From Palleronia rufa (GTDB taxonomy: Bacteria > Pseudomonadota > Alphaproteobacteria > Rhodobacterales > Rhodobacteraceae), in the NCBI RefSeq assembly GCF_000743715.1, contig NZ_JQEY01000003.1, positions 58,671 to 122,670 on the forward strand: a DNA stretch of 64,000 bases, written 5' to 3'. Shown here one piece after another: positions 41,435 to 49,584 of the stretch (positions are counted from its first letter, which is position 1; every line of letters begins with the position of its first letter). Both the position numbers and the translations under genes were made by a program. Under the pieces are notes generated by a model, which worked only from the letters and a program-made list of their open reading frames with translations, made no database searches and was not told the DNA's origin.

Positions 41435-42124
41435 TCAGAACTGGTAGGCCACGCGGGCCTGGAACGTGGTGGCGTCGAAGTCCACGCCGGTGTTGTCGAA
41501 GTCGTCCCACTGCTGGTACAGAACTTCGCCGCCGACGTTGACCGCGTCCGTCACCTTGTAGTCGACGCCGGCGCCGACGACATAGCCGGTGTCGGAGAAG
41601 TCGGAGCCGAAAATGTCGGCCTTGGCATAGGCCGCGCCGAGCACGCCATAGACCAGCGTGTTGCCCGCGTCGTAGCCCGCACGCAGTTTCAGGCGGTGGA
41701 TCTGGTCGATGGAGACGTTGCTGTCGTCATCGATGTCGTTGTCGTCGAAGACATCGCTGATGCTGTCGTCGTCGAAGTCCAGGTTGGCCGCGTTCAGGTC
41801 CAGTTCGGCGCCAAGCACGTAGCTGCCGAAGTCGTACTGGTAACCGGCGAACACGCCGCCGATGGCGCCGTCGCCGTCCACGTCGAAGGTGATGTCGTCA
41901 TCACCGAAGAACTGCGTGTCTTCGTCCTCGAGTCCGTCGAGGCCGTCCTCGTCGATCAGGCCATAGCCCAGCGACGCACCGGCATATCCGCCGGACCAGT
42001 CGGGGGAGGACACGATGGGCGCGGGCGCGACCACCATGGGCTCGACCGGGGCGGTGTTCACACCGCCGGCATGGGCGGCTCCGGCGATCAGCGCGCCGGC
42101 GGCGGTCATGGTAACGAATTTCAT
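41435..42124 (-). CDS. Outer-membrane beta-barrel protein (OmpW/opacity-like), acidic loops
   Basis: 229 residues. The signal peptide [20 protein letters not shown] is followed by a Pro/Val-rich linker, then an eight-stranded barrel starting at [13 protein letters not shown] (about 43-55). The chain ends in YQF with a terminal Phe, the classic outer-membrane targeting signal, and the last strand is [11 protein letters not shown]. Two loops are very rich in aspartate ([20 protein letters not shown] and [20 protein letters not shown]), and [10 protein letters not shown] resembles a calcium-binding loop. Function unknown; small barrels of this type serve as adhesion or structural proteins. Transcribed alone, with a strong terminator. 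Confidence 0.85.
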   Translation of the reverse strand: MKFVTMTAAGALIAGAAHAGGVNTAPVEPMVVAPAPIVSSPDWSGGYAGASLGYGLIDEDGLDGLEDEDTQFFGDDDITFDVDGDGAIGGVFAGYQYDFGSYVLGAELDLNAANLDFDDDSISDVFDDNDIDDDSNVSIDQIHRLKLRAGYDAGNTLVYGVLGAAYAKADIFGSDFSDTGYVVGAGVDYKVTDAVNVGGEVLYQQWDDFDNTGVDFDATTFQARVAYQF

Positions 42125-42333
42125 GGGATCTGCTCCTTGTGGTTTCTTGATCCGTCACGCCGCGTGAATGCGCGGCGCTCTCCCGGACATCTGCGCGCAA
42201 GACGCACAGACTGCACGGAGGTTCCCGGGAAGATTTCAGTCATAAGCCATTCATGGCGGAGAGCGCACGGCTGTTTGGGCAAGATCGCGCCGCCCTGCAG
42301 CATTCCCGCAACGGATCGCTCAAAACTTCGTGT

Positions 42334-44142
42334 TCAGACCTCCGCCCGGTCGGTCAGGGTAAGCCATTCGTCCTCTGCCGCGGACAGACGGGCCTGACGG
42401 TCGGCCAGCGCCTCTGTCGCCTTGCGGAATTTCACCGGCTCACGGGTGAAAAGCTCCGGGTCCGACAGCAGCGATTCGAGCTTCGAGATCTCGGCCTCCA
42501 GCCGCGCGATGTCATCGGGCAGGGTTTTCAGACGATGCGCTTCGGTAAAGGACAGCCCGCCTCCGGACCGGGACCGGTCCTGCGCACGCACGGTCCTGGC
42601 AGGCGTCGCCGGGGCCGTTTCCGGCGGGGTCTGTGCGGGTTTCTGCGACTGGTAGTCGGTCCAGCCGCCCGCATAGACCGCGGCGCGCCCCTGCCCCTCG
42701 AACGCCACGGTCTGGCTGGCCACACGGTCCAGGAAATCGCGGTCGTGGCTGACCAGAAGCACCGTGCCGTCATAGTCGCCCAACAGATCCTGGAGCAGGT
42801 CCAGCGTCTCGATGTCCAGATCGTTCGTCGGCTCGTCCAGGACCAGCAGATTCGACTGTTTCGCCATCAGTTTGGCCAGCAGCAGCCGCGCCTTTTCCCC
42901 GCCCGACAGCGCGCGCACCGGCGCCCGGGCCTGCGCTTCCGAAAACAGGAAATCCTTGAGGTAGCCCACCACATGGCGCGGCGTGCCGCGCACCATCACC
43001 TGATCGGCCGCGCCCGACACCCGCATGTCCGGGCTGCCGATCAGGTTCTCCCACAGGGTCATGTCGCCGTCGAGCTGCGCGCGGGCCTGGTCGAACACCG
43101 CGATCTCCAGGTTGGTGCCGTGGCGCACCCGGCCCGCGTCCGGCGCAAGCTCTCCGGTCAGCATCCTGAGCAGCGTCGTCTTGCCCACCCCGTTGGGCCC
43201 GACAAAGGCGACCCGGTCGCCCCGCCCGATGCGGATCGAGAACGGGCGCAGGATCTCGTGATCGCCGTAGGATTTCGTGATCGCCTCGGCCTCGATGACC
43301 TTCTTGCCGCTCTGCGAGCCCTGCTCCAGCGCCATCGCCGCGGTGCCCTGGCGACGGATCATGCCCGAGCGGTCGTCGCGCAATTGCTGGAGCGCCCGCA
43401 CCCGGCCCTGGTTGCGCTTGCGCCGCGCGCTGATGCCCTCCACCGCCCAGCGACCTTCGGCCTTGATCTTGCGGTCGAGCTTGTGGCGCTGGGTGTCCTC
43501 TTCGTCCCAGACCCGGTCGCGCCAGTCCTCGAAATCGGCGAAGCCCTTCTCCTGCCGCCGCACCGCGCCCCGGTCGATCCAAAGGGTCGCGCGTGTCAGG
43601 TTGCGCAGAAAGGCGCGGTCGTGAGAGATCAGCACATAGCCCGCGCGGGTGCTCCTAAGCTGATCCTCCAGCCAGGCGATGGCGCGGATGTCCAGATGGT
43701 TGGTCGGCTCGTCCAGCAGCATCAGTTCCGGCGCCTCGGCCAGCAGCTTGGCGAGTGCGGCGCGCCGACGCTCGCCGCCGGACGCCTTGGCCGGGTCGGT
43801 GTCGGGATCGAAGGTCAGCCCCTCGGCCACCATCTCGATCCTGTAGCGCTCCGCCTCGTCCAGGGTAGAGGCGGCGAAATCGCCCAGCGTGGCGAAGCCG
43901 TCCATGGTCGGCTCCTGCTCCATGTAACCCACCGTGGTGCCGGGTGAGAGCACCCGCGCGCCGCGGTCCGGCTCGACCAGCCCGGCCATGACCTTCATCA
44001 GCGTGGACTTGCCCGACCCGTTGCGACCGACCAGCGCCACGCGGTCCCCCGGCTGGACCACCAGATCGAGGCCGGAGAACACCGGATCGCCCCCGAAGGT
44101 CAGGGAAATGTCGGAAAGCTGGAGAAGGGGTGCGCGCGCCAT
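42334..44142 (-). CDS. uup: ABC-F family ATPase, Uup-like
   Basis: 602-residue soluble protein with two ABC domains and no membrane part, acting on ribosomes or nascent translation. Domain 1: Walker A GRNGSGKST (about 39-47), signature ASGGERRRAAL, Walker B LMLLDEPTNHLDI. Domain 2: GPNGVGKTT, LSGGEKARLLLAKL, LLVLDEPTNDLDI. A linker of about 70 charged residues separates them, and a C-terminal region from about 510 has coiled-coil character (LPDDIARLEAEISKLESLL), typical for Uup. It is divergent from clpS with 60 bp between them. Confidence 0.9.
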   Translation of the reverse strand: MARAPLLQLSDISLTFGGDPVFSGLDLVVQPGDRVALVGRNGSGKSTLMKVMAGLVEPDRGARVLSPGTTVGYMEQEPTMDGFATLGDFAASTLDEAERYRIEMVAEGLTFDPDTDPAKASGGERRRAALAKLLAEAPELMLLDEPTNHLDIRAIAWLEDQLRSTRAGYVLISHDRAFLRNLTRATLWIDRGAVRRQEKGFADFEDWRDRVWDEEDTQRHKLDRKIKAEGRWAVEGISARRKRNQGRVRALQQLRDDRSGMIRRQGTAAMALEQGSQSGKKVIEAEAITKSYGDHEILRPFSIRIGRGDRVAFVGPNGVGKTTLLRMLTGELAPDAGRVRHGTNLEIAVFDQARAQLDGDMTLWENLIGSPDMRVSGAADQVMVRGTPRHVVGYLKDFLFSEAQARAPVRALSGGEKARLLLAKLMAKQSNLLVLDEPTNDLDIETLDLLQDLLGDYDGTVLLVSHDRDFLDRVASQTVAFEGQGRAAVYAGGWTDYQSQKPAQTPPETAPATPARTVRAQDRSRSGGGLSFTEAHRLKTLPDDIARLEAEISKLESLLSDPELFTREPVKFRKATEALADRQARLSAAEDEWLTLTDRAEV

Positions 44143-44202
44143 GGCCGCGACCTAGAGGTGCCCGCGGGCCGCATCAAGCCCGTGTCGCCCTATATCACCG
44201 CC

Positions 44203-44505
44203 ATGGCCGATGACGACACCCTCCTGAAACCTGCGGCGAAGGCGAAGGCCACGCGCCCGCCTCTCTACAAGGTGATCCTGCTGAACGACGATTTCACGCC
44301 GCGGGACTTCGTGACCCGGGTGTTGAAATCGGTGTTCCGCATGGGCGAAAGCGACGCGCTGGGCGTCATGCTCACCGCCCATCGGCTGGGGGCGTCGGTG
44401 GTGGCGGTCTTCACCCGGGAGGTCGCCGAGGACAAGGCCGCCCAAGCCAACGAGATGGGCGCGGCAGAGGGCTATCCGCTGACGTTCACGACCGAAAAGG
44501 AGTGA
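44203..44505 (+). CDS. clpS: ATP-dependent Clp protease adaptor ClpS
   Basis: Delivers N-end-rule substrates to ClpAP and blocks other ClpA substrates. 100 residues from the ATG at 44203. The binding surface includes YKVILLNDDFTPRDFVTRVL (about 24-43), with the conserved D-D pocket, and the second block is GVMLTAHRLGASVVAVFTRE with the His and Met gate residues. A GTG at 44158 would add 15 residues of unusual composition and is disfavoured; no good ribosome site precedes the ATG, only TATATCACC, which may be part of a promoter with a short leader. clpA is usually near clpS but is not in the window. Confidence 0.92.
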   Translation: MADDDTLLKPAAKAKATRPPLYKVILLNDDFTPRDFVTRVLKSVFRMGESDALGVMLTAHRLGASVVAVFTREVAEDKAAQANEMGAAEGYPLTFTTEKE

Positions 44506-45231
44506 TCACGCCGCCATGGCGCGCAGCAGCCGCCTCCGCGCGGGCGGGATCGCCCCGACCTCGACGCCGGTGAACACATGCATGGTGCCCATCTCCTCAT
44601 CGACGACGGCATGGTCGGACACCCAGCCCCCCATGCCAAGGTACGTCCGCAGAAGCGGCGGCAGGCCCGCCGCGGCGCGTTGCGCATCGAACGGCCGCGA
44701 CAGCGCGCGGGCCAGGGACACGATCCGCGGCGCCTTGACGCGGGGGCGCCATCGCAGCGGTGCGCGGTGACGCGCGTGCAGCATCGCAAAGGCATCCGCG
44801 TGGGTCCGCGCGTCCGTGCCCGGGAAGGACGCGCAGCCGAACAGCATCCGTGCCCCCTCACGGTCCACGATCCGTGTCAGCGCGGCCCAGGCGACGCGCA
44901 GGACGTCGCCGTTCACTTCGTCGGGATGGACGCAGAACCGGCCCAGTTCGACCATCGGACCGTCATAGACGCCCAGCCGGTCCAGCCCGTAGAAGCGCGC
45001 CGCATAGCTGCCGCCGATCTCCCCGCCGCCCGCCAGCGGCATCAGCCGGAAGGTGCACAGGACGCGGCCGCGCCGATCCTCCACCAACACGTGGCGGCAG
45101 CGTGCGTCGTAGGGGTCGGGCGCCGCCCGATCGGACGGAAACAGCCGCGCGCGCAGCGCCATGGCGCGGGCCACCTCTCCGGGATCCGCGGACTCGAACG
45201 CCCGGTATCCACCCTTCGTCACCAGCGTCAC
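44506..45231 (-). CDS. olsB: OlsB-like N-acyltransferase (ornithine lipid synthesis)
   Basis: 241 residues, hemolysin-like GNAT family (Acetyltransf_5). Members transfer a 3-hydroxyacyl group from ACP to ornithine (OlsB), the first step to ornithine lipids, common in Rhodobacteraceae. The conserved central segment is ELGRFCVHPDEVNGDVLRVAW (about 107-127, in the DGPMVELGRF context), followed by GARMLFGCASFPGTD. The GTG at 45231 has GGGAGG eight bases upstream and is preferred over a TTG at 45291. olsA is not adjacent, so the name is by homology. It ends directly behind clpS and faces msrB divergently. Confidence 0.72.
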   Translation of the reverse strand: MTLVTKGGYRAFESADPGEVARAMALRARLFPSDRAAPDPYDARCRHVLVEDRRGRVLCTFRLMPLAGGGEIGGSYAARFYGLDRLGVYDGPMVELGRFCVHPDEVNGDVLRVAWAALTRIVDREGARMLFGCASFPGTDARTHADAFAMLHARHRAPLRWRPRVKAPRIVSLARALSRPFDAQRAAAGLPPLLRTYLGMGGWVSDHAVVDEEMGTMHVFTGVEVGAIPPARRRLLRAMAA

Positions 45232-45338
45232 GGCGCCGCCTCCCGCCTTTTCAACACATCTGATCGAGCCTATATTCCTCAAGGAAAGCAATAACAGAAA
45301 CCGGGCGACGGTTTCGTGACCGATCGGCGAAGGACACC

Positions 45339-45737
45339 ATGGACAGAATCGAAAAATCCGACGCCGAGTGGCGCGCGCAGCTTTCGGACCTGGCCTACAA
45401 GGTCACCCGCAAGCACGGCACCGAACGTGCCTATACCCATGAGGATTTTCCCGACGGCCCCGGCACGTTCAACTGCGTCTGCTGCGGGCTGCCGGTATTC
45501 GACGCGGAGCACAAGTTCGACAGCGGCACCGGTTGGCCGTCCTTCTACGATCCCGCCGACCCGGAGAACGTCGGCACGTCCGAGGACCGCAAGTTCTTCA
45601 TGACGCGAACGGAAGTGCATTGCGCGCGCTGCGATGCCCATCTGGGCCATGTCTTTCCCGATGGACCCCAGCCCACCGGCCTGCGCTACTGCATCAACGG
45701 GGTCGCGCTGGAGTTCGAGCCGGCCGACAGGGCGTAG
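45339..45737 (+). CDS. msrB: Peptide-methionine (R)-S-oxide reductase
   Basis: Reduces methionine-R-sulfoxide in proteins; 132 residues. The zinc is held by Cys 46 and 49 (NCVCCG) and Cys 95 and 98 (HCARCDAHLGHVF). The catalytic Cys is at about 118 in RYCINGVAL. TGWPSFY at about 64-70 is the substrate-binding segment. No msrA fusion or neighbour is present. No signal peptide, so cytoplasmic. It is transcribed divergently from olsB and ends 30 bp before the convergent bamE gene. Confidence 0.95.
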   Translation: MDRIEKSDAEWRAQLSDLAYKVTRKHGTERAYTHEDFPDGPGTFNCVCCGLPVFDAEHKFDSGTGWPSFYDPADPENVGTSEDRKFFMTRTEVHCARCDAHLGHVFPDGPQPTGLRYCINGVALEFEPADRA

Positions 45738-45767
45738 CGCCCGCCGCGACGCCGTGTCGCGCCCGGG

Positions 45768-46217
45768 CTACTCGTTGAAGAAGTCGCCCGGATTGAACTG
45801 GCCGATATTGCCGAAGAGCTGGCGCAGGAAGCCCACGCCCTTGACGTTCTGCTCCGTCACCCGGCGCGACAGCGGCACGACGCGGCCGCGCTCAAGGCCG
45901 AACCGCTCGATGTTCTCGATCCTGCCGTCCGCCGCGAAGGAGATCGCTACCACCTCGCGGTCGATCTCCTGCGGCGCGCGGTAGCCGGACTGGCGGAACC
46001 GGCTCTGGACGTAGTACCACGCGTCCTCGCCCAGCACGCCCTCTGTCGTCGGACGGCCGACCAGTTCCGCGACCTCCGCGCGGCTGTCCCGGCCCACCGC
46101 CAGTTGGCGCAACTGGTCGTCCGGCGGCACGTAGCCGTGATTGCGGACGATCGGCGCACAGGCCGCAAGGGCAGCCGCCAACAGGCACGCGCATATGAGC
46201 CGGACTGGTCGATTCAT
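45768..46217 (-). CDS. bamE: Outer membrane assembly lipoprotein BamE
   Basis: Component of the BAM complex that inserts barrel proteins into the outer membrane. 149 residues. A lipoprotein signal ends in AALAACAP (acylated Cys at about 20). The BamE (SmpA/OmlA) fold follows: PPDDQLRQLAVGRDSRAEVA (about 31-50), GRPTTEGVLGEDAWYYVQSRF and AADGRIENIERFGLE. The ATG at 46217 begins MNRPVR; more distal in-frame ATG are outside the signal peptide. It is divergent from yceD, the arrangement known in related genomes. Confidence 0.9.
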   Translation of the reverse strand: MNRPVRLICACLLAAALAACAPIVRNHGYVPPDDQLRQLAVGRDSRAEVAELVGRPTTEGVLGEDAWYYVQSRFRQSGYRAPQEIDREVVAISFAADGRIENIERFGLERGRVVPLSRRVTEQNVKGVGFLRQLFGNIGQFNPGDFFNE

Positions 46218-46298
46218 CTGATCTGTCCCGTTGCCTTGCCCGAGGGCCTGAGGGGTGCCTACATCAAGACCCGGCCCGGCATCAAGAATGGAGACACC

Positions 46299-46844
46299 AT
46301 GACAGCCACAGCCCCCCGGTCCCGCCTGCGCCTGTCGGGCCGCGCGGATCGCACCGCCCACGCCTTCGACCTGCAGCCGGATGCCGAGGTCCGCGCCGCC
46401 ATGGCCGCGGAACTCGGCCTGTCCTCCCTGCGCAAGCTGCGCTTCTCGGGGCAGCTGGTGCCGGAGGGGGCGCGCGACTGGCGGCTCGACGCCACGCTCG
46501 GCGCCACGGTCGTGCAGCCCTGCGGCGTTACGCTGGAGCCGGTCGTCACGCGCATCGACCAGCCCGTCGCGCGCCGCTACCTCGCCGAATACCAGGACGC
46601 GCCGCCCGACGCTGAAGAGGTCGAGATCCCGGAGGATACCGAAACCGAGGCGGTCCCCGGGGTTCTCGACCTCGATGCCGTGATGATCGAGGCGCTGTCG
46701 CTCGCCCTCCCCGCCTTTCCGCGCGCCGAAGGTGCCGGGATCGGCACCGTTACCGCGACGGCACCGGGGGCCGAGCCGCTAAAGGACGCCGCGTTGAAGC
46801 CCTTCGCCGGGCTGGCCGACGCGATGAAGACGCCCAGGGACTAG
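46299..46844 (+). CDS. yceD: YceD family protein (DUF177), ending in an insertion-site stop codon
   Basis: 181 residues of the YceD/DUF177 family, linked to 23S rRNA accumulation and usually found just upstream of rpmF (ribosomal protein L32) and plsX-fabH. The conserved central pattern is LGATVVQPCGVTLEPVVTRID (about 67-87) with a single Cys, and an acidic stretch DAEEVEIPEDTETE. ATG at 46299 follows GGAG. Its TAG stop at 46842-46844 is part of the CTAG target site of an inserted IS5-family element, so the gene product is intact but whatever followed (rpmF/plsX) has been displaced. Confidence 0.85.
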   Translation: MTATAPRSRLRLSGRADRTAHAFDLQPDAEVRAAMAAELGLSSLRKLRFSGQLVPEGARDWRLDATLGATVVQPCGVTLEPVVTRIDQPVARRYLAEYQDAPPDAEEVEIPEDTETEAVPGVLDLDAVMIEALSLALPAFPRAEGAGIGTVTATAPGAEPLKDAALKPFAGLADAMKTPRD

Positions 46845-47610
46845 GTCGTGGACTCATTAGTCCTGATCCAGATGCGGGTTGAGGCGAGGTGGAGGGCGGC
46901 GAGGAAGTTCGTTGCGGTCTTGAAGTAGCGCGTGGCGATGCCGCGGAAGTGTTTCAGGCGGTTGAAGAACCGTTCGATCCTGTTGCGCTGGCGGTAGAGG
47001 TCCCGGTCGACGCTTCGCACCACCCTGACGTTCGATTGGCTCGGGATATGTGCCGTCGCACCGCTCGCCTCGATGGCGGCGATCACCGCCTGTCCGAAGT
47101 AGCCCCGGTCGCCGACGACGTCGCCGGTCAGTCCGAGCGGCGCGACAAGCTCCGGCGCGGTGGTCTTGTCCGAGGCCTGGCCGGGCGTCAGGAGCAGCCG
47201 AACCGGCAGGCCGCGACCGTCCACCACCGCATGGATCTTGGTCGTCAGGCCTCCACGGGAGAGACCGATGGCGTGATCCTCGCCCCCTTTTTTCCGCCGG
47301 CGGCGTGCTGGTGGGCGCGGACGATGGAACTGTCGATCAGATGCAGCGACCCCGGGGAGCGCTCCGCCAGAGCCTCGAAGATGCACAGCCAGACGCCGCT
47401 CTTGGCCCACCTGTTGTACCGGTTGTAGACGGTCGTCCGAGGACCGTAGCGCTCCGGGAGATCGCGCCACGGTGTCCCGGTCCTGAGAATGTAGAAGATG
47501 CCGCTGATGACCCGCCGGTCGTCAACCCGCGCGACGCCCCGTGGCTTGTTCGGCAGGAGCGGCGCGATCACAGCCCACTCCGCATCCGTCAGATCGTGCC
47601 TGCCCGACAT
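46841..47610 (-). CDS. IS5-family (IS427-like) transposase made by -1 frameshifting
   Basis: Two overlapping frames. ORF A starts at the ATG 47610 (MSGRHDLTDAEWAVIAPLLP) and covers the N-terminal domain and the first catalytic Asp (LIDSSIVRAHQH). ORF B, in the -1 frame, ends at 46841 and holds the remaining catalytic residues: GDRGYFG (second Asp) and RIERFFNRLKHFRGIATRYFK (Glu). They join at a slippery A AAA AAG (minus strand, 47287-47293) in GGA-AAA-AAG. Without the shift ORF A would stop at 47245. The joined product would be about 255 residues, close to complete. The ORF B stop codon TAG (46841-46843 complement) lies in the target-site copy, not in the element. Confidence 0.85.
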
Positions 47611-47681
47611 ATATCACCTCCACCTCCCGGAAGTGAATCACGACACAGAAACCAAGGGAATCCTGTTTATGGGTTCACGAC
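46845..47681 (-). mobile_element. IS5-family insertion sequence, IS427-like, 837 bp
   Basis: Both ends are imperfect inverted repeats: GTCGTGGACTCATTA at 46845 and GTCGTGAACCCATAA read inward from 47681 (12 of 15 match). Each side is flanked by CTAG (46841-46844 and 47682-47685), a 4-bp target duplication and the known preference of this group. The element is intact apart from the programmed frameshift. It sits between yceD and a secreted hydrolase gene whose stop is 4 bp past the right CTAG. Confidence 0.9.
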
Positions 47682-47688
47682 CTAGGCG

Positions 47689-48504
47689 TCACTCCGGCGC
47701 GGTCAGGCCCTCGAACCAGTCGAGCGCCATGTCCGTCCAGCCGGGCGGGATCTCGTGCCCGCCGTCGAAAAGCGCAAGTTCCAGCGGGGCGGCGCAATCG
47801 CTCCACCGGCGGCGCCAGAAATCGCCCGAGGTGTCGAAACCGTCGGCCTGCAGCTTCGGGCAGCCGTTGGTATCGCGCCAGATCCGCATGGCGGCGAAGA
47901 CGTCCCCCTGCCGAAGGGCGCCCCCGCGCAGCACGCGGCCCTCCAGCGGCACGGTGCCGTCGCGCCAGCCGTGGGTGTGGAACATCGGCGCGGGGCCTGC
48001 GCAGCTTTCGGGGTAGGGGCGCCAGAAATTGCCGCTGACCGGGGCGTAGGCGGAAAAGGCGCCGGGCACGGCGCAGGCGACATAGGCGGTCATGGAGCCG
48101 CCGATGGAAAAGCCCGCCAGCAGCATTCGCGCGGGGTCCAGGTCGAACCGCGCCACCGCATCGTCCCGGACCGCTTGCAGAAATGCGATGTCGTCGCGGC
48201 CGCCGGACCGGTCGGGGCGAAAGCTCCATGTGCGTCCGTCGCCCGACTGCATCGGCTGGCCGGAGGGGGCGATCACCGTGTAGCCCCGCTCCAGCGCGGC
48301 CTCGACCATGCCGCGGGCGCGCATCATCGCCTCGCCGCTGGAGTTGTAGCCGTGGATGAACACCAGCGCGCTGCCGTCCGGCGCGTCCGGACGCGCAGCA
48401 TGGTAGTCGCCGCCGTCGATGGCGCAGGGCGCGGGATCCGGGCCGCACCCCGCCTGCGCGGCCTGTCCCGCGATGAGGGCGACGATGAGCCCGATGACCC
48501 TCAT
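47689..48504 (-). CDS. Secreted alpha/beta hydrolase, polyhydroxyalkanoate depolymerase-like (LpqC family)
   Basis: 271 residues with a signal peptide (MRVIGLIVALIAGQAAQAG). The catalytic triad pattern is FIHGYNSSGEAMM (oxyanion), GFSIGGSMTAYVAC (Ser at about 147) and a His in DGGHEIPPGW (about 249). It resembles the esterase/LpqC group that contains polyhydroxybutyrate depolymerases and feruloyl esterases; cysteines in the mature part may form disulfides. Exported to the periplasm or beyond. The substrate is not known. Its 3' end touches the right border of the IS5 element, so the original downstream neighbour may have been displaced. Confidence 0.82.
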   Translation of the reverse strand: MRVIGLIVALIAGQAAQAGCGPDPAPCAIDGGDYHAARPDAPDGSALVFIHGYNSSGEAMMRARGMVEAALERGYTVIAPSGQPMQSGDGRTWSFRPDRSGGRDDIAFLQAVRDDAVARFDLDPARMLLAGFSIGGSMTAYVACAVPGAFSAYAPVSGNFWRPYPESCAGPAPMFHTHGWRDGTVPLEGRVLRGGALRQGDVFAAMRIWRDTNGCPKLQADGFDTSGDFWRRRWSDCAAPLELALFDGGHEIPPGWTDMALDWFEGLTAPE

Positions 48505-49006
48505 GCGCCACTGACACGGCGCGCGGCGGTCCCGAACGTCCGATGATCTGCCGGCGGGTCCGGCGGGACCGCGGCGAGACGCTCAACGTCGTGCGACCGC
48601 GGGCGGAAAACGGCGGACCGGGCGCGCCGATCGTCGTCGTCCGGTCCGGCAAACGGGACCGTGCGGCCGATAGCCCGCGGGGCGCCGGTCAGTCCCGGAC
48701 CGTCCCGGCGATGCCGGGCCGGTTCCGGCGTCTCGCGGTCATCCGTATCGCGCGCGTGTTCGGGCGTGCCGGGGCGCGGATCCACGTTGCGCCCGGCAAG
48801 GCCGGTCAGCGGCAGGGCGACGTCAACCTGCGCGCCGGGCGCGCATCCCAGACACCGCGGTGGATGACGTCCGTCGCAGCGCCGCTCGGGGCCGTGGGTG
48901 CCGGGAAAGGCGCCCAATCCGAGCGCCCCGCCGGTGCCGCCGAACGGCCGTGGGCCCTGCGCCGCCTCGGCGCCGGTCGGCGCGGCACAGGCCGCCGACG
49001 CTTGCT
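48505..49006. other. Intergenic region, no gene recognised
   Basis: About 500 bp of very GC-rich sequence. Reading both strands gives only compositionally biased frames (Arg, Pro, Gly rich) that do not resemble proteins. No tRNA, repeat or strong hairpin was found. It must contain the promoter of the hydrolase gene. Confidence 0.4.
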
Positions 49007-49573
49007 TCATCTGTAAAGCTCATCGAACGCGGTCTGATCCGCCTGGGCTCCGAGTCCGAACCAGCCTTCTTCCTCGATCTGTCCGATGATGCGGGGGTCG
49101 CGGCGGAACCACGGCCCCTTGCCCCCGGCATCGGGGTTTTCGTCCGCCCAGACCTTGGTCCAGCGGTCCGCCTTGACCGTCTCGCCGCCTTCGGCGGGGG
49201 TGATGGTCTGCACCAGATAGATATTTCGGGCGCCCAGGTCGGGATCGTCGATCAGCAGCCCGTCCACCACCACGTCCGTCCCGCAGAACGGCAGGAGTTC
49301 GACTGCCGCACCGGTAAAGGCGGGCTGGCCGTTCTTGTTGGGAAAGACCAGCACGTCATCGGCGGCGCGGACCAGTCCCAGCTGCCGTGCACCGTCGCCG
49401 CAATTCTCGGGACAGTCGCCGGACAGTTCGCAGAGGATATCGACCACGCGGGCCTCGAACTTCGCAGGCTTTTCTGCAGAGAGGTTCCACGACGACGCTT
49501 CGGAGCCTTCGGAAAAATCCTGGGCCGCAGCGGGCAGCGCCAGGACAAGGGTGGCGATGAGGGCGCGGATCAT
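49007..49573 (-). CDS. Secreted cysteine-containing protein of unknown function
   Basis: 188 residues with a signal peptide (MIRALIATLVLALPAAAQDF). The mature part starts with ARVVDILCELSGDCPENCGD (41-60), where Cys 48, 54 and 58 form a C-x5-C-x3-C pattern, followed by GARQLGLV and a strand-rich middle (ELLPFCGTDVVVDGLLIDDP). The C-terminus has a Trp-rich segment (DRWTKVWADENPDAGG). It shares with the upstream neighbour (149 aa) a V-x-D-x-x-C-x-x-S-G motif and a cysteine pair, so the two look like distant paralogues. Possibly metal or haem binding; unproven. It starts 11 bp after that neighbour. Confidence 0.72.
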   Translation of the reverse strand: MIRALIATLVLALPAAAQDFSEGSEASSWNLSAEKPAKFEARVVDILCELSGDCPENCGDGARQLGLVRAADDVLVFPNKNGQPAFTGAAVELLPFCGTDVVVDGLLIDDPDLGARNIYLVQTITPAEGGETVKADRWTKVWADENPDAGGKGPWFRRDPRIIGQIEEEGWFGLGAQADQTAFDELYR

Positions 49574-49584
49574 GGCGGCGGCTC

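Noticed and set aside
48501..49010. Open frames on both strands between the hydrolase and the 188-residue protein
   Set aside because: They are compositionally extreme, without signal peptides or conserved motifs, and typical of random frames in GC-rich DNA.
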